DNA from: Bacteroidota bacterium
GTDB taxonomy: Bacteria > Bacteroidota > Bacteroidia > Chitinophagales > Chitinophagaceae
Assembly: GCA_029558715.1 (NCBI GenBank)
Contig: JAKQEA010000098.1
Coordinates: forward strand, 41,796 to 105,795
Direction: 5' to 3'
Length of the DNA: 64,000 nt
Shown: in pieces, positions 16,074 through 24,197 of the stretch
Numbering within the stretch: position 1 is the stretch's first letter
Layout: every line of letters starts with the position of its first letter
Made by a program: the position numbers and the translations under genes
The notes under the pieces: model-generated
The model's database searches: none
What the model was told of the DNA's origin: nothing
The model's input: only the letters and a program-made list of their open reading frames with translations

Positions 16074-16967
16074 TTACCAGAGACTGGGTGGATACTCACC
16101 CTGCCCGATAAGATCGTTGAGGCTTTTTTCCACAAATGGGGCATCCTCCTTGTAAGTAACTCCAAACCACAAGGAAGTGGTGGGAATAATCTCTACTTTA
16201 CCGCCCTCTTTTATAAACTGATCAGCAACAATAGGAATAAAGAATTCGGATTTCAGTTCTTTACCATGCTTAGTCAGAAATTCTAAAAATAATTGTTGTG
16301 TGTAGGAGAAAAAGGAAGGAGCAAAACACCAGAAATTCATTGACACCCTGGTCGCCGTTGAAAGCTCTTTAGGTTCCAGCCCGTCATCACAAACTATTTT
16401 ACCATCCTTTTTTGCAATATTGATCCGTTCAGTTATAGTAGCGAGATTTCCGTCCTCATCCAATCCGCAAACTCCCCTGTTAACTGTGCCATGATCAGAT
16501 AATGTACTTAACAGGTCGTAGCCAACAATAGCATAACAATTATCAGTGCATGAATTCTTCAGAAATCTTACAGCATTTTCAAAAGCGTTCCTTCCATAAA
16601 AATCATCCGCATTGATCACAGCAAATGGCTCTTTCACCACATGTTTTGCGCAAAGCACTGCATGGGCAGTACCCCAGGGTTTTGTTCGTCCTTCGGGTGC
16701 TTCAAAGCCCTCAGTGAAAGAACTCATCTCCTGGAAAACATATTCTGTTTTGATCTTTCCTTTCAGCTTCGGTTCAAATATGGATTTGAAATTGTCAGCA
16801 AATTCTTTACGGATAATAAAAACAACTTTACCAAAACCGGCACGGATGGCATCATAGATTGAATAATCCATAATTGTTTCTCCTGAAGGGCCGAAACCCT
16901 GCACTTGTTTCATGCTCCCATAACGGGAAGCCATGCCTGCAGCTAATATTACCAAAGTAGGCTTCAT
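16074..16967 (-). CDS. Sugar nucleotidyltransferase family protein
   Basis: This 297-residue GT-A fold nucleotidyltransferase starts with VILAAGMASRYGSMKQVQGFGPSGETIMDYSIYDA, the NTP-binding loop, and carries the metal-binding VINADDFYG at about 115-123. Such enzymes join a sugar phosphate to an NTP, as in glucose-1-phosphate uridylyltransferase; the exact sugar is not clear. It is a single gene converging with the protease gene. Confidence 0.85.
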   Translation of the reverse strand: MKPTLVILAAGMASRYGSMKQVQGFGPSGETIMDYSIYDAIRAGFGKVVFIIRKEFADNFKSIFEPKLKGKIKTEYVFQEMSSFTEGFEAPEGRTKPWGTAHAVLCAKHVVKEPFAVINADDFYGRNAFENAVRFLKNSCTDNCYAIVGYDLLSTLSDHGTVNRGVCGLDEDGNLATITERINIAKKDGKIVCDDGLEPKELSTATRVSMNFWCFAPSFFSYTQQLFLEFLTKHGKELKSEFFIPIVADQFIKEGGKVEIIPTTSLWFGVTYKEDAPFVEKSLNDLIGQGEYPPSLW

Positions 16968-17026
16968 CTTTACATATCAATTTTGCAGGGCGAAATTAAA
17001 CTAATTTCGTTACGCCGCTAAGAATC

Positions 17027-17917
17027 ATGGAGAATATTAATCTGAATAATATAACAACAGAACGGTTATCTGTTCCTCCCTTCCATGAAAAGGAGCTCAG
17101 AGTATTCATATTACGCCTTGATAAAGTACACCCAATTATTTCGGGCAATAAGTGGTTTAAATTAAAATACCACCTTGAGGAAGCATTGAGCCTGAAAAAA
17201 AAAACACTTGTAACTTTTGGTGGTGCCTGGTCAAATCACATTCACGCCACTGCTGCTGCATGCAAGATCAACAAATTGGAGGCCATCGGCATTATCCGGG
17301 GTGAAAAAGCCGGCACTCTTTCCACCACACTTACCCAGGCAAAAGATCTTGGAATGAAATTAATCTTTCAGGACAGGGAAGAATATAGAAAAAAAAGAGT
17401 TCCTGAAGACATGAGTACAGGCGATTACTACCTTGTAAACGAAGGAGGATATGGAGAAAAAGGAGCCAGTGGTGCTGCAACTATTCTGCAATATTGCCAG
17501 GAACAAGATTTCTCACATATATGCTGTGCGGTTGGTACCGGAACGATGACAGCAGGATTAATCAATAGCAGTGAAACCTCTACAAGAATTGTTGGCATAA
17601 GTGTGATGAAAAACAATATGGCTCTTTCTGCTGAAGTAAAAAAACTACTAATCGATCCGGCAAAAGAATTTGATATCATTCATGACTATCACTTTGGCGG
17701 CTATGCAAAGAAAACAACAGAGTTAATTGCATTCATGAATGAATTTTATACTCACACCGGTATTCCTACAGATTTTGTATACACGGGTAAACTATGTTTT
17801 GCAATAAGTGACCTTGCCAGGAAAAATTACTTTCCGCCAGGAAGTAAAATCCTGCTGATACACAGCGGGGGTTTGCAGGGCAATCAATCTCTCGGAAAGG
17901 GAACGTTAATATTTTAG
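17027..17917 (+). CDS. PLP-dependent D-cysteine desulfhydrase / ACC deaminase family protein
   Basis: This 296-residue fold-type II PLP enzyme carries the PLP lysine segment SGNKWFKLKYHLEEAL (about 39-54), TFGGAWSNHIHATAAACK (64-81), AVGTGTMTAGL (about 170-180) and a C-terminal IHSGGLQGN. The family includes D-cysteine desulfhydrase and 1-aminocyclopropane-1-carboxylate deaminase; sequence alone does not separate them. It is divergent from the nucleotidyltransferase gene. Confidence 0.88.
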   Translation: MENINLNNITTERLSVPPFHEKELRVFILRLDKVHPIISGNKWFKLKYHLEEALSLKKKTLVTFGGAWSNHIHATAAACKINKLEAIGIIRGEKAGTLSTTLTQAKDLGMKLIFQDREEYRKKRVPEDMSTGDYYLVNEGGYGEKGASGAATILQYCQEQDFSHICCAVGTGTMTAGLINSSETSTRIVGISVMKNNMALSAEVKKLLIDPAKEFDIIHDYHFGGYAKKTTELIAFMNEFYTHTGIPTDFVYTGKLCFAISDLARKNYFPPGSKILLIHSGGLQGNQSLGKGTLIF

Positions 17918-17936
17918 TTTTTCTGAAGAGCTCCCC

Positions 17937-17944
17937 TATCTTTG
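17937..17944 (+). promoter_or_regulatory. -7 element before the exported FnIII-like gene
   Basis: TATCTTTG matches TAnnTTTG. The ATG of the next gene is 46 nt downstream. A weak TTAG lies 19 nt upstream in place of TTTG. Confidence 0.45.
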
Positions 17945-17990
17945 TTTCCGTAGCAAAAAAGAATCCGGTTTCTTTTGCGTTCTATACAAT

Positions 17991-18761
17991 ATGAAAAAAC
18001 TGACCCTGTTCTTTCTGTCTTTTGTTTTCGCCTTCTTGGGTGTTACCGCTTATTCGCAGGATACATTGCCAAAGTTCTCGCTTAAGAATGTAGGCAAGAA
18101 CCGGATCGTTATCAGTTGGGTCAACAATTTTCAAAATATTCGCCAGATAAGTATTCAGCGATCCTTTGACAGCCTGAAAGGTTACAAAACTATCCTGACC
18201 GTTGCTGATCCTACTACTCCGCAAAACGGATATGTAGATGCAAAAGCGCCTAACGACCATATGTTTTACCGTTTATATATTATGCTTGAGGGAGGAATGT
18301 ATCTTTTCAGTAATGCCAAAAAACCATTCATTGATTCTCTTTTTGCGCAGAAACCCGGAGTAATGCCTGTTGTTGATTCGCTACTAAAAATTGATTCCAT
18401 CACCCGGGTGAATCCTGTTGTTATTCGCCTGGATAGTTTTCAGACAGGTGATTCCGCCACCATGCCCAATCCTGTGACCATAAAAAATAAACCACCCGCC
18501 TTTGTCCCATCACTCTATGTCTATACACATAAAGATGGCTATGTTAAGATCAGTTTGCCTGATGAAGAAAAAACAAAAAAATATTCCATTAAATTCTTTG
18601 ATGAAGATGAAACCTTTTTGTTTGAACTAAAAGATATCAAAGAAAGAAGCTTCAAAATAGATAAAGCGAATTTTTATCATGCCGGATGGTTCCGCTTTGA
18701 GTTATATGAGGATGATAAATTACTGGAAAAACACAAATTCTATCTAGAGAAGGACTTCTGA
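17991..18761 (+). CDS. Exported protein of unknown function with FnIII-like N-terminal region
   Basis: This 256-residue protein has a clear signal peptide (MKKLTLFFLSFVFAFLGVTAYSQ). Residues 30-110 look like a fibronectin type III sandwich (NRIVISWVNNFQNIRQISIQRSFDSLKGYKTI). A linker rich in VDSL/DSIT repeats and a second beta-rich region (SLYVYTHKDGYVKISLPD) follow. I recognise no named family; probably periplasmic or on the cell surface. Its last 18 bases overlap the end of lipB on the other strand. Confidence 0.75.
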   Translation: MKKLTLFFLSFVFAFLGVTAYSQDTLPKFSLKNVGKNRIVISWVNNFQNIRQISIQRSFDSLKGYKTILTVADPTTPQNGYVDAKAPNDHMFYRLYIMLEGGMYLFSNAKKPFIDSLFAQKPGVMPVVDSLLKIDSITRVNPVVIRLDSFQTGDSATMPNPVTIKNKPPAFVPSLYVYTHKDGYVKISLPDEEKTKKYSIKFFDEDETFLFELKDIKERSFKIDKANFYHAGWFRFELYEDDKLLEKHKFYLEKDF

Positions 18762-19460
18762 CACCAGCTCTGCCTCAAACACTTTTTCAAAATTCCTTTT
18801 TACTTTTTCTTTCACTTCTTCCATATCCAGTGTCCTGCCCAGCTCTTTTTGTAAAGAGGTAACCTGCTTATTTACAATTCCACAAGGAATAATATTATTG
18901 AAATAAGACAGATCAGTATTTACATTGAACGCAAATCCATGCATGGTAACCCAACGGCTGCAACGAACCCCGATAGCACATATCTTTCTTTCCTTTCCCG
19001 GAATACCCGGTTCAATCCATACACCGGTTTCGCCAGCCGATCTGGCACCTGTAATACCATACTCAGCCATAGTAAGAATAATCACCTCTTCAATATTCCT
19101 GAGATATTTTCCAATATCTGTATAAAACTTTTCAAGGTCCAATATAGGGTAGCCAACTATTTGTTCTGGGCCATGAAATGTGATGTCACCTCCACGATTG
19201 GTATGAAAAAATTCAATATGATTAGCCTGTAACTCCTCATCGCTCATCAGTACATTTTCCTTATTTCCACTCTTCCCTAATGTATAAACAGGAGGATGCT
19301 CAACAAAAAGAAGATAATGTTGTGTAGGGCTGCCCATCTCCTGGTTACCGGATACCGATTTTTTCCTCACATTTTCCTGCAATATCTTCTCCTGGTAATC
19401 CCATGCCGACTGGTAATCCATTTTACCGAGGTCCTGAAATATGATTTGCCTGTTTTCCAT
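18744..19460 (-). CDS. lipB: Octanoyltransferase (lipoate biosynthesis)
   Basis: It moves the octanoyl group from acyl carrier protein to lipoyl domains, the first step of lipoate synthesis. Motifs are LFVEHPPVYTLGKSG, NRGGDITFHGPEQIVGYP, the catalytic lysine in ERKICAIGVR, MHGFAFNVNTDL and the catalytic cysteine in IIPCGI. The 238-residue length is normal. It is divergent from the RluD-family gene, with only 51 nt between start codons, and overlaps the tail of the converging gene by 18 nt. A TAAATTTG -7 element lies at 19471-19478. Confidence 0.95.
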   Translation of the reverse strand: MENRQIIFQDLGKMDYQSAWDYQEKILQENVRKKSVSGNQEMGSPTQHYLLFVEHPPVYTLGKSGNKENVLMSDEELQANHIEFFHTNRGGDITFHGPEQIVGYPILDLEKFYTDIGKYLRNIEEVIILTMAEYGITGARSAGETGVWIEPGIPGKERKICAIGVRCSRWVTMHGFAFNVNTDLSYFNNIIPCGIVNKQVTSLQKELGRTLDMEEVKEKVKRNFEKVFEAELVSEVLL

Positions 19461-19470
19461 TTTGAAAAGA

Positions 19471-19478
19471 CAAATTTA
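19471..19478 (-). promoter_or_regulatory. -7 element of lipB
   Basis: TAAATTTG on the minus strand, 10 nt before the lipB ATG. It lies back to back with the rluD-family promoter at 19498. Confidence 0.5.
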
Positions 19479-19497
19479 CCAACAAAAAACCATCCTT

Positions 19498-19505
19498 TAC
19501 CTTTG
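19498..19505 (+). promoter_or_regulatory. -7 element of the RluD-family gene, close to the start codon
   Basis: TACCTTTG is followed by CCGGCT and then the ATG at 19512. A transcript starting 3-6 nt after the element would have little or no 5' untranslated region. Confidence 0.6.
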
Positions 19506-19511
19506 CCGGCT

Positions 19512-20573
19512 ATGCAGGACGAATTAGAAGACAATAACCCGGAAATACAGGATAGTAGTGATGAGCTATATGAACGTTTTACTATAACCATCGATAAAGG
19601 CCAGGAACCACTTCGTATTGATAAATTTCTGACCAACCGGATCGAAGGTGCCACCAGAAACAAGCTCCAGCAGGCCATGAATCTCGGTATGGTACTGGTT
19701 AACGGTATTGCTGTAAAGCCTAACTATAAAGTAAAGCCATCAGACTCGATCATTGTTTATTCCGATATGAGTCCCGATGAAACCGACGTAGTGCCGGAAA
19801 AAATGGACCTGGATATTGTGTATGAAGACGCCGACCTGATGATCATTAATAAACCTGCTGGCATGGTAGTACACCCGGGCAGTGGAAATTATTCAGGCAC
19901 TCTATTGAACGGAGTCTCCTATTATCTGCAGCAACAAAACCCCTCTATCTCGGAAGAGGTATTACCCCGGTTTGGCTTAGTACACCGTATTGATAAAAAT
20001 ACCAGTGGGCTTCTGGTGCTGGCCAAAACAGATAAAGCGATGCGGCAACTTGCCAGGCAGTTTTTTGACCATACAGTAAGAAGGCAATATGTAGCATTGG
20101 TATGGGGAGATATGGAAAATGATTCTGGGACTATCATCGCCCATGTGGGCCGTCACTTACGTTTCAGAAAATTATTTGAAGCTTACCCGGAAGGCGATCA
20201 CGGCAAAGATGCTGTCACCCATTATACTGTGCTGGAACGATTCGGCTATGTAACATTAGTCCAGTGTGTACTGGAAACCGGACGTACACACCAGATTAGG
20301 GTTCATATGAAACATATTGGCCACCCATTATTCAATGATGATTTCTACGGAGGAGATAAAATTGTAAAAGGAACCATCTATACCAAATACAAACAATTTG
20401 TAGATAATTGTTTCCAGATTTGTAAACGACAAGCCCTCCATGCTAAAACGCTGGGGTTTATTCATCCAACTACAGGTGAAGAAATGTTTTTCGATGCCCC
20501 CCTGCCTGAAGATATGGAACAGGTAATTGAGAAATGGAGAAAATATGCATCCACTATTGGTAACAGACAATAA
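19512..20573 (+). CDS. RluA/RluD family 23S rRNA pseudouridine synthase
   Basis: It isomerises uridines to pseudouridine in 23S rRNA. An N-terminal S4 RNA-binding domain (about 29-75, LRIDKFLTNRIEGATRNKLQQAM) is followed by the catalytic domain with the active-site aspartate in LVHRIDKNTSGLLVLAKT and the closing ETGRTHQIRVHMKHIGHPLFNDDFYGG. The frame is open from 19296, but the upstream part runs through lipB, so ATG 19512 (353 residues) is the start. RluD, which modifies helix 69, is the likeliest member. Confidence 0.92.
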   Translation: MQDELEDNNPEIQDSSDELYERFTITIDKGQEPLRIDKFLTNRIEGATRNKLQQAMNLGMVLVNGIAVKPNYKVKPSDSIIVYSDMSPDETDVVPEKMDLDIVYEDADLMIINKPAGMVVHPGSGNYSGTLLNGVSYYLQQQNPSISEEVLPRFGLVHRIDKNTSGLLVLAKTDKAMRQLARQFFDHTVRRQYVALVWGDMENDSGTIIAHVGRHLRFRKLFEAYPEGDHGKDAVTHYTVLERFGYVTLVQCVLETGRTHQIRVHMKHIGHPLFNDDFYGGDKIVKGTIYTKYKQFVDNCFQICKRQALHAKTLGFIHPTTGEEMFFDAPLPEDMEQVIEKWRKYASTIGNRQ

Positions 20574-21518
20574 TTATTTTGTAAAATCGAAAAGAGTAGC
20601 TGTAAAAAGCCCCCGTTCCCTTTTCTTAAAAGCCACATCCCAGTTGCCGATATAACGAAGTAATTTAGGAACCAGGTAATCTCCAAATTTAGTCATCTCT
20701 ACTTCCATGTGTACATCGAAATCATATACTCCTGCATTATAGCTCATATCATAATTACGGGCCATTACTTCCATTGTCTTTGTATTGAACCATGTCACCA
20801 TGCTGTCAATTACGATTTTATCTTTTTTCCCTCCCAGGCCAGGTTTTCCTTTAATGGAAAATACATAACAGGATTGCCCTTCGTAGTCACCATAATCAAT
20901 GATAAAATCATAATACTCTGCCCTGTCAGGATCAAATATGTCAATCTTATCGCCAATGAAGGGAATACCCGGAATCTTTTTTCCGGGATTGAAGAAAAGC
21001 ATCTTCAGTTGCTCTTTATGTTTTGCTAACCCGCTTTGTGAACGGGGTTTAAAGTCTATACCTTTTACAATATTTGACTCCCCGCATACAGTGCCTTTGG
21101 TAAAGAAAATCCCGGCATAAAGTTCTGCTGTATAGTAATTGTAGTCTCCGTCATTTTCATAAAAGTCGCCACTGGAATTTTCTGAAAGCACTTCCATTGT
21201 CCTGCAACCATCAGCCCTTGTCTGTTTGGTTTTGCTCATCAGAGCTGCCTTAATATGACCTTTTTTATCTTTTATTCTAATGTCATTCCATGATGTGAAA
21301 CCAAGTACATGCAGGTTGCGGAACGCTTTATAAAATGTGGTATCATTCTTCACCTGGTTAATGAACCGGGCTACATTCAGATCAGTCCGGATAATGACCT
21401 CAGTGAGATTGACCATTTTGGCCAGCCGCTGATTATCGATAGAATCTTCATCCTGCGCAGCTACAGGAAAGCCGCTCCTGATAAATAATAATAAGATGAG
21501 AAAGTATTTCATAATCAT
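20574..21518 (-). CDS. Exported protein of unknown function
   Basis: This 314-residue protein has a signal peptide (MKYFLILLLFIRSGFPVAAQ, from the ATG at 21512 or 21518). The mature part is beta-rich (FTSWNDIRIKDKKGHIKAAL, DRAEYYDFIIDYGDYEGQSCYVFSIKGK), like periplasmic or outer-membrane-associated proteins that measure or fold around lipid or sugar. I recognise no family. The ATG at 21518 overlaps the def stop by one base, so it is co-transcribed with def. It ends next to the converging RluD-family gene. Confidence 0.75.
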   Translation of the reverse strand: MIMKYFLILLLFIRSGFPVAAQDEDSIDNQRLAKMVNLTEVIIRTDLNVARFINQVKNDTTFYKAFRNLHVLGFTSWNDIRIKDKKGHIKAALMSKTKQTRADGCRTMEVLSENSSGDFYENDGDYNYYTAELYAGIFFTKGTVCGESNIVKGIDFKPRSQSGLAKHKEQLKMLFFNPGKKIPGIPFIGDKIDIFDPDRAEYYDFIIDYGDYEGQSCYVFSIKGKPGLGGKKDKIVIDSMVTWFNTKTMEVMARNYDMSYNAGVYDFDVHMEVEMTKFGDYLVPKLLRYIGNWDVAFKKRERGLFTATLFDFTK

Positions 21519-22096
21519 CAGCCGGGAAACATCATCTTGTAGTCAACGTTTACTTTCCCCTTTGTGATATCGTTGAGTTTACCTTTCAGCAATTTTCTTT
21601 TCAATGCAGATATATGATCAATAAAGAGCTTCCCTTCAATATGATCATACTCATGCAGGATCACTCTTGCGGTAAGCCCTGCAAAAGTTTTTATTTGCTG
21701 CTGGAAATGCTCATCTACATAGTTCAGCGTTACATTCTCCTGCCGGTATATATCCTCCCTGATCTTTGGGATACTGAGACAACCTTCATTATAAGGCCAT
21801 TCATCGCCTTCGAGCCCCTCGATATGGGCATTGATAAAAACCGCTTTTAAACCCGGTGCATCAGGATATTCTTTTTGCTCTTCTTCATTCATCCCATTAA
21901 ACATCTGCACCGTATCTACCACAAAAAGACGGATGTCCTTGTTCACCTGGGGTGCAGCCAGCCCCACCCCATTACTGGCATACATGGTCTCCCACATATC
22001 CTCAATGAATTTATCAAGTTGCGGGTAACCAACTGTGATATCTGCGGCTACTTTTCGGAGTACCGGGTGGCCATATGCTACGATTGGTAAGATCAT
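21518..22096 (-). CDS. def: Peptide deformylase
   Basis: It removes the N-formyl group from new proteins. The three family motifs are present: GVGLAAPQV (about 43-51), EGCLSIP (about 104-110) with the metal-binding cysteine, and HEYDHIEGKLF (about 147-157) with both metal-binding histidines. The 192 residues are normal. It is followed at once by the exported unknown gene and lies 27 nt after ruvX. Confidence 0.95.
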   Translation of the reverse strand: MILPIVAYGHPVLRKVAADITVGYPQLDKFIEDMWETMYASNGVGLAAPQVNKDIRLFVVDTVQMFNGMNEEEQKEYPDAPGLKAVFINAHIEGLEGDEWPYNEGCLSIPKIREDIYRQENVTLNYVDEHFQQQIKTFAGLTARVILHEYDHIEGKLFIDHISALKRKLLKGKLNDITKGKVNVDYKMMFPG

Positions 22097-22123
22097 TTTG
22101 CAAATTTACCCTGACCGGCTCAA

Positions 22124-22537
22124 TTAACCAATTGATCTCATATATTCCTGTAACATAATCGTGGCTGCAATTTCGTCAACCAGGGCTTTATTTCGCCGCT
22201 GCATTTTCTTCAGCCCCATTTCCAGCATGGCATCTTTGGCCATTTTAGAAGTGTAACGTTCATCTACTTTTTTGACAGGGATAGCCGGGAAGTTTTTTTG
22301 CAGGTCCTTAATAAATTTTTCCACCAACGGAGTGGCATGGGTGGCAGAATCGTCCCAGTTGGTAGGCCAGCCGATCAGGATCAATTCTACCTGCTCTCTG
22401 GAGAAATAATCTTTCAGAAATGGAATTAATTCTTTCGGGTGAATAGTTGTAAGACCTGTTGCTATGATCTGCAAGGGGTCAGTAACCGCAATGCCGGTTC
22501 TTTTGAGTCCGTAGTCTATACAAATGATACGAGGCAT
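22124..22537 (-). CDS. ruvX: Putative pre-16S rRNA nuclease / Holliday junction resolvase RuvX (YqgF)
   Basis: This RNase H-fold nuclease of 137 residues has the catalytic aspartate in IDYGLKRTGIAVTD near the N-terminus, a GWPTNWDDS segment, VDERYTSKMA, and the last acidic residue in KALVDEIAATIMLQEYM. The family is essential for 16S rRNA 5'-end maturation in E. coli. It is followed by def. Confidence 0.93.
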   Translation of the reverse strand: MPRIICIDYGLKRTGIAVTDPLQIIATGLTTIHPKELIPFLKDYFSREQVELILIGWPTNWDDSATHATPLVEKFIKDLQKNFPAIPVKKVDERYTSKMAKDAMLEMGLKKMQRRNKALVDEIAATIMLQEYMRSIG

Positions 22538-22543
22538 ACTGGT

Positions 22544-22603
22544 AAAATCAAAAGTAAAAATTCCAAAAATCAGGTTATGCTTTTGATTTTTTGAATTTTT
22601 AAT
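22544..22603. repeat. Overlapping AT-rich inverted repeats between the UbiA-family gene and ruvX
   Basis: AAAATCAAAAG (22544-22554) is a perfect inverted copy of CTTTTGATTTT (22580-22590). A second, nested pair (AAAAATTCCAAAAATC at 22556-22571 and GATTTTTTGAATTTTT at 22585-22600) differs by one base. They can form two competing hairpins and may end the UbiA-family transcript. Confidence 0.45.
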
Positions 22604-23552
22604 TAATAAAAAGATCTGCTATAACAAAGATGGCAAAAACAACTGAGGCAATACCATTGGCGGTCATAAAAGCAAGGTTTACTCTTTTCAGATCAGTTGG
22701 CTTCACAATTGAATGCTGGTAAACCAGCATACCTATAAATACAGCCGTCCCAGCCCAGTACAACCATCCGAAATGACCGTAAACGCCTGCATAAACCACT
22801 GCTGCAGCGCTCAGCAAATGCAAAAACTCCGATACCCTTAATGCTTTTGCCTTACCCAGCCAGGCAGGAACAGAATATAGTTGCTGGGATTTATCAAACT
22901 CTTCGTCCTGCAGGGCATAGATAATATCAAAGCCACTGACCCAGAAAATAACAGTCAATGAGAAAAGAATGGGTAATAAAGCAAACTGACCTGTAACAGC
23001 CAGGTAGGCGCCAATCGGCGCCAATGACAAACCAAGACCAAGAATCAAATGACAAAGCGGGGTAAATCTTTTGGTGTAGCTATAACCCAGCACCACTGCC
23101 AGTGCAACAGGTGATAAATAGAAACAAAGACGATTAATGAAATATGTACAGGCAATAAACAACAGGCTGCTGATAATGGTAAAGATCAACGCATTCTTTG
23201 CAGAAATAACCCCTGCCGGTATTTCTCTTACCGCAGTCCTTGGATTCTTAGCATCATATTGTCTGTCAAGATAACGATTGAAAGCCATGGCTGCACTTCG
23301 GGCAAAGATCATGCAGAGGATTATGAGGATAAAAATCATCCATAAAAATCCAGATACACTAATATCATAATCTTCTGTTGAAGTTGCGAAAGTTTTGTTC
23401 AGATTCAATTGCTCAACACCACTGTCGAAATCTCCTCCACCGTCTTCTATAAAAGTCTTTACGGCTATAAAAAAACCTATCAACGCAAAAGGCATTGCGA
23501 AGATGGTATGCGAGAATTTAATAAGGCTCAAATAACTTTTTACTCTACTCAT
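22599..23552 (-). CDS. UbiA family prenyltransferase (MqnP/UbiA-like)
   Basis: This integral membrane enzyme of 317 residues has eight or nine predicted helices. It carries both Asp-rich motifs of the family: NRYLDRQYDAKNPRT (about 92-106) and DIIYALQDEEFDK (about 206-218), which bind the prenyl diphosphate through magnesium. It probably prenylates an aromatic acid in menaquinone synthesis (4-hydroxybenzoate or futalosine-pathway type); the acceptor cannot be told. A hydrophilic insert (EDGGGDFDSGVEQLNLNKTF) lies between helices 1 and 2. The gene is 7 nt after the methyltransferase gene. Confidence 0.88.
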   Translation of the reverse strand: MSRVKSYLSLIKFSHTIFAMPFALIGFFIAVKTFIEDGGGDFDSGVEQLNLNKTFATSTEDYDISVSGFLWMIFILIILCMIFARSAAMAFNRYLDRQYDAKNPRTAVREIPAGVISAKNALIFTIISSLLFIACTYFINRLCFYLSPVALAVVLGYSYTKRFTPLCHLILGLGLSLAPIGAYLAVTGQFALLPILFSLTVIFWVSGFDIIYALQDEEFDKSQQLYSVPAWLGKAKALRVSEFLHLLSAAAVVYAGVYGHFGWLYWAGTAVFIGMLVYQHSIVKPTDLKRVNLAFMTANGIASVVFAIFVIADLFIN

Positions 23553-23559
23553 TCAACAT

Positions 23560-24105
23560 TCAAAATTTATCATTCAACCTAATTCTGTTTCGTACCAGTT
23601 CCCAGAGAATAACCCCCGCAGCAGTTGCAATATTCAAAGAATGTTTCATCCCTAATTGAGGAATCTCCAGACAGCCATCACACAAAGCAATAGTAGATTG
23701 TTCTACTCCTGTTACTTCGTTACCTAATACAACAGCAATTTTCTCATTGGGTTCAAAACCAATAGCATTGAGTTTGTAACTGCCTTCTGCCTGTTCTGCT
23801 GCATATACATTAAAACCCCTGGCTCTCAATTCTTCAATAGCTTCTGCAGTAGTTTTAAAATATTTCCAGTCTACTGTTTCCTCGGCACCGAGGGCTGTTT
23901 TTTTTATTTCTTTATGAGGAGGTTTGGCCGAATAACCAATAATATAGATTGCTTCAACCAAAAAAGCATCTGAGGTACGGAATACACTGCCTACATTATA
24001 GGCACTACGGATATTCTCCAGAACAATAATAATAGGAATCTTATCAGAGGCTTTGAATTCTTCCACTGATTTTCGCCCCAGCTCAGCCATACTCAGTTTT
24101 CGCAT
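23560..24105 (-). CDS. SpoU/TrmH family RNA 2'-O-methyltransferase
   Basis: This SPOUT-class RNA methyltransferase of 181 residues has the motifs NIRSAYNVGSVFRTSDAF (about 31-48), VVLGNEVTGVEQ (about 126-137) and IPQLGMKHSLNIATAAGVILWEL (about 148-170), which form the knotted S-adenosylmethionine site. The frame extends upstream to 24162, but the ATG at 24105 (MRKLSMAELGRKSVEEFK) is the natural start. The -7 element TACTTTTG lies only 4 nt before it. RNA target unknown. Confidence 0.88.
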   Translation of the reverse strand: MRKLSMAELGRKSVEEFKASDKIPIIIVLENIRSAYNVGSVFRTSDAFLVEAIYIIGYSAKPPHKEIKKTALGAEETVDWKYFKTTAEAIEELRARGFNVYAAEQAEGSYKLNAIGFEPNEKIAVVLGNEVTGVEQSTIALCDGCLEIPQLGMKHSLNIATAAGVILWELVRNRIRLNDKF

Positions 24106-24109
24106 GGCG

Positions 24110-24117
24110 CAAAAGTA
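24110..24117 (-). promoter_or_regulatory. -7 element 4 nt before the SpoU-family start codon
   Basis: TACTTTTG on the minus strand, then CGCC, then ATG. Such spacing implies a leaderless transcript. Confidence 0.6.
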
Positions 24118-24132
24118 GGAATAAGTGAATAA

Positions 24133-24175
24133 GTTAATTGGTTGACCGGGGATTAGCCCCAATCAACCAATTAAC
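24133..24175. repeat. Long intergenic hairpin
   Basis: Two 19-nt arms (GTTAATTGGTTGACCGGGG and CCCCAATCAACCAATTAAC) pair at 17 of 19 positions around the loop ATTAG. It lies between the MuiA-family gene and the SpoU-family promoter. It may stop transcription from the MuiA-family gene, though no T-run follows, and resembles the ACCAATTAAC spacer repeats common in Bacteroidota. Confidence 0.6.
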
Positions 24176-24197
24176 CAGTAAACTAATATACCTTGGC

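Noticed and set aside
19296..19511. An N-terminal extension of the RluD-family protein
   Set aside because: It overlaps lipB on the other strand and precedes the -7 promoter element; the S4 domain follows ATG 19512 at the normal distance.
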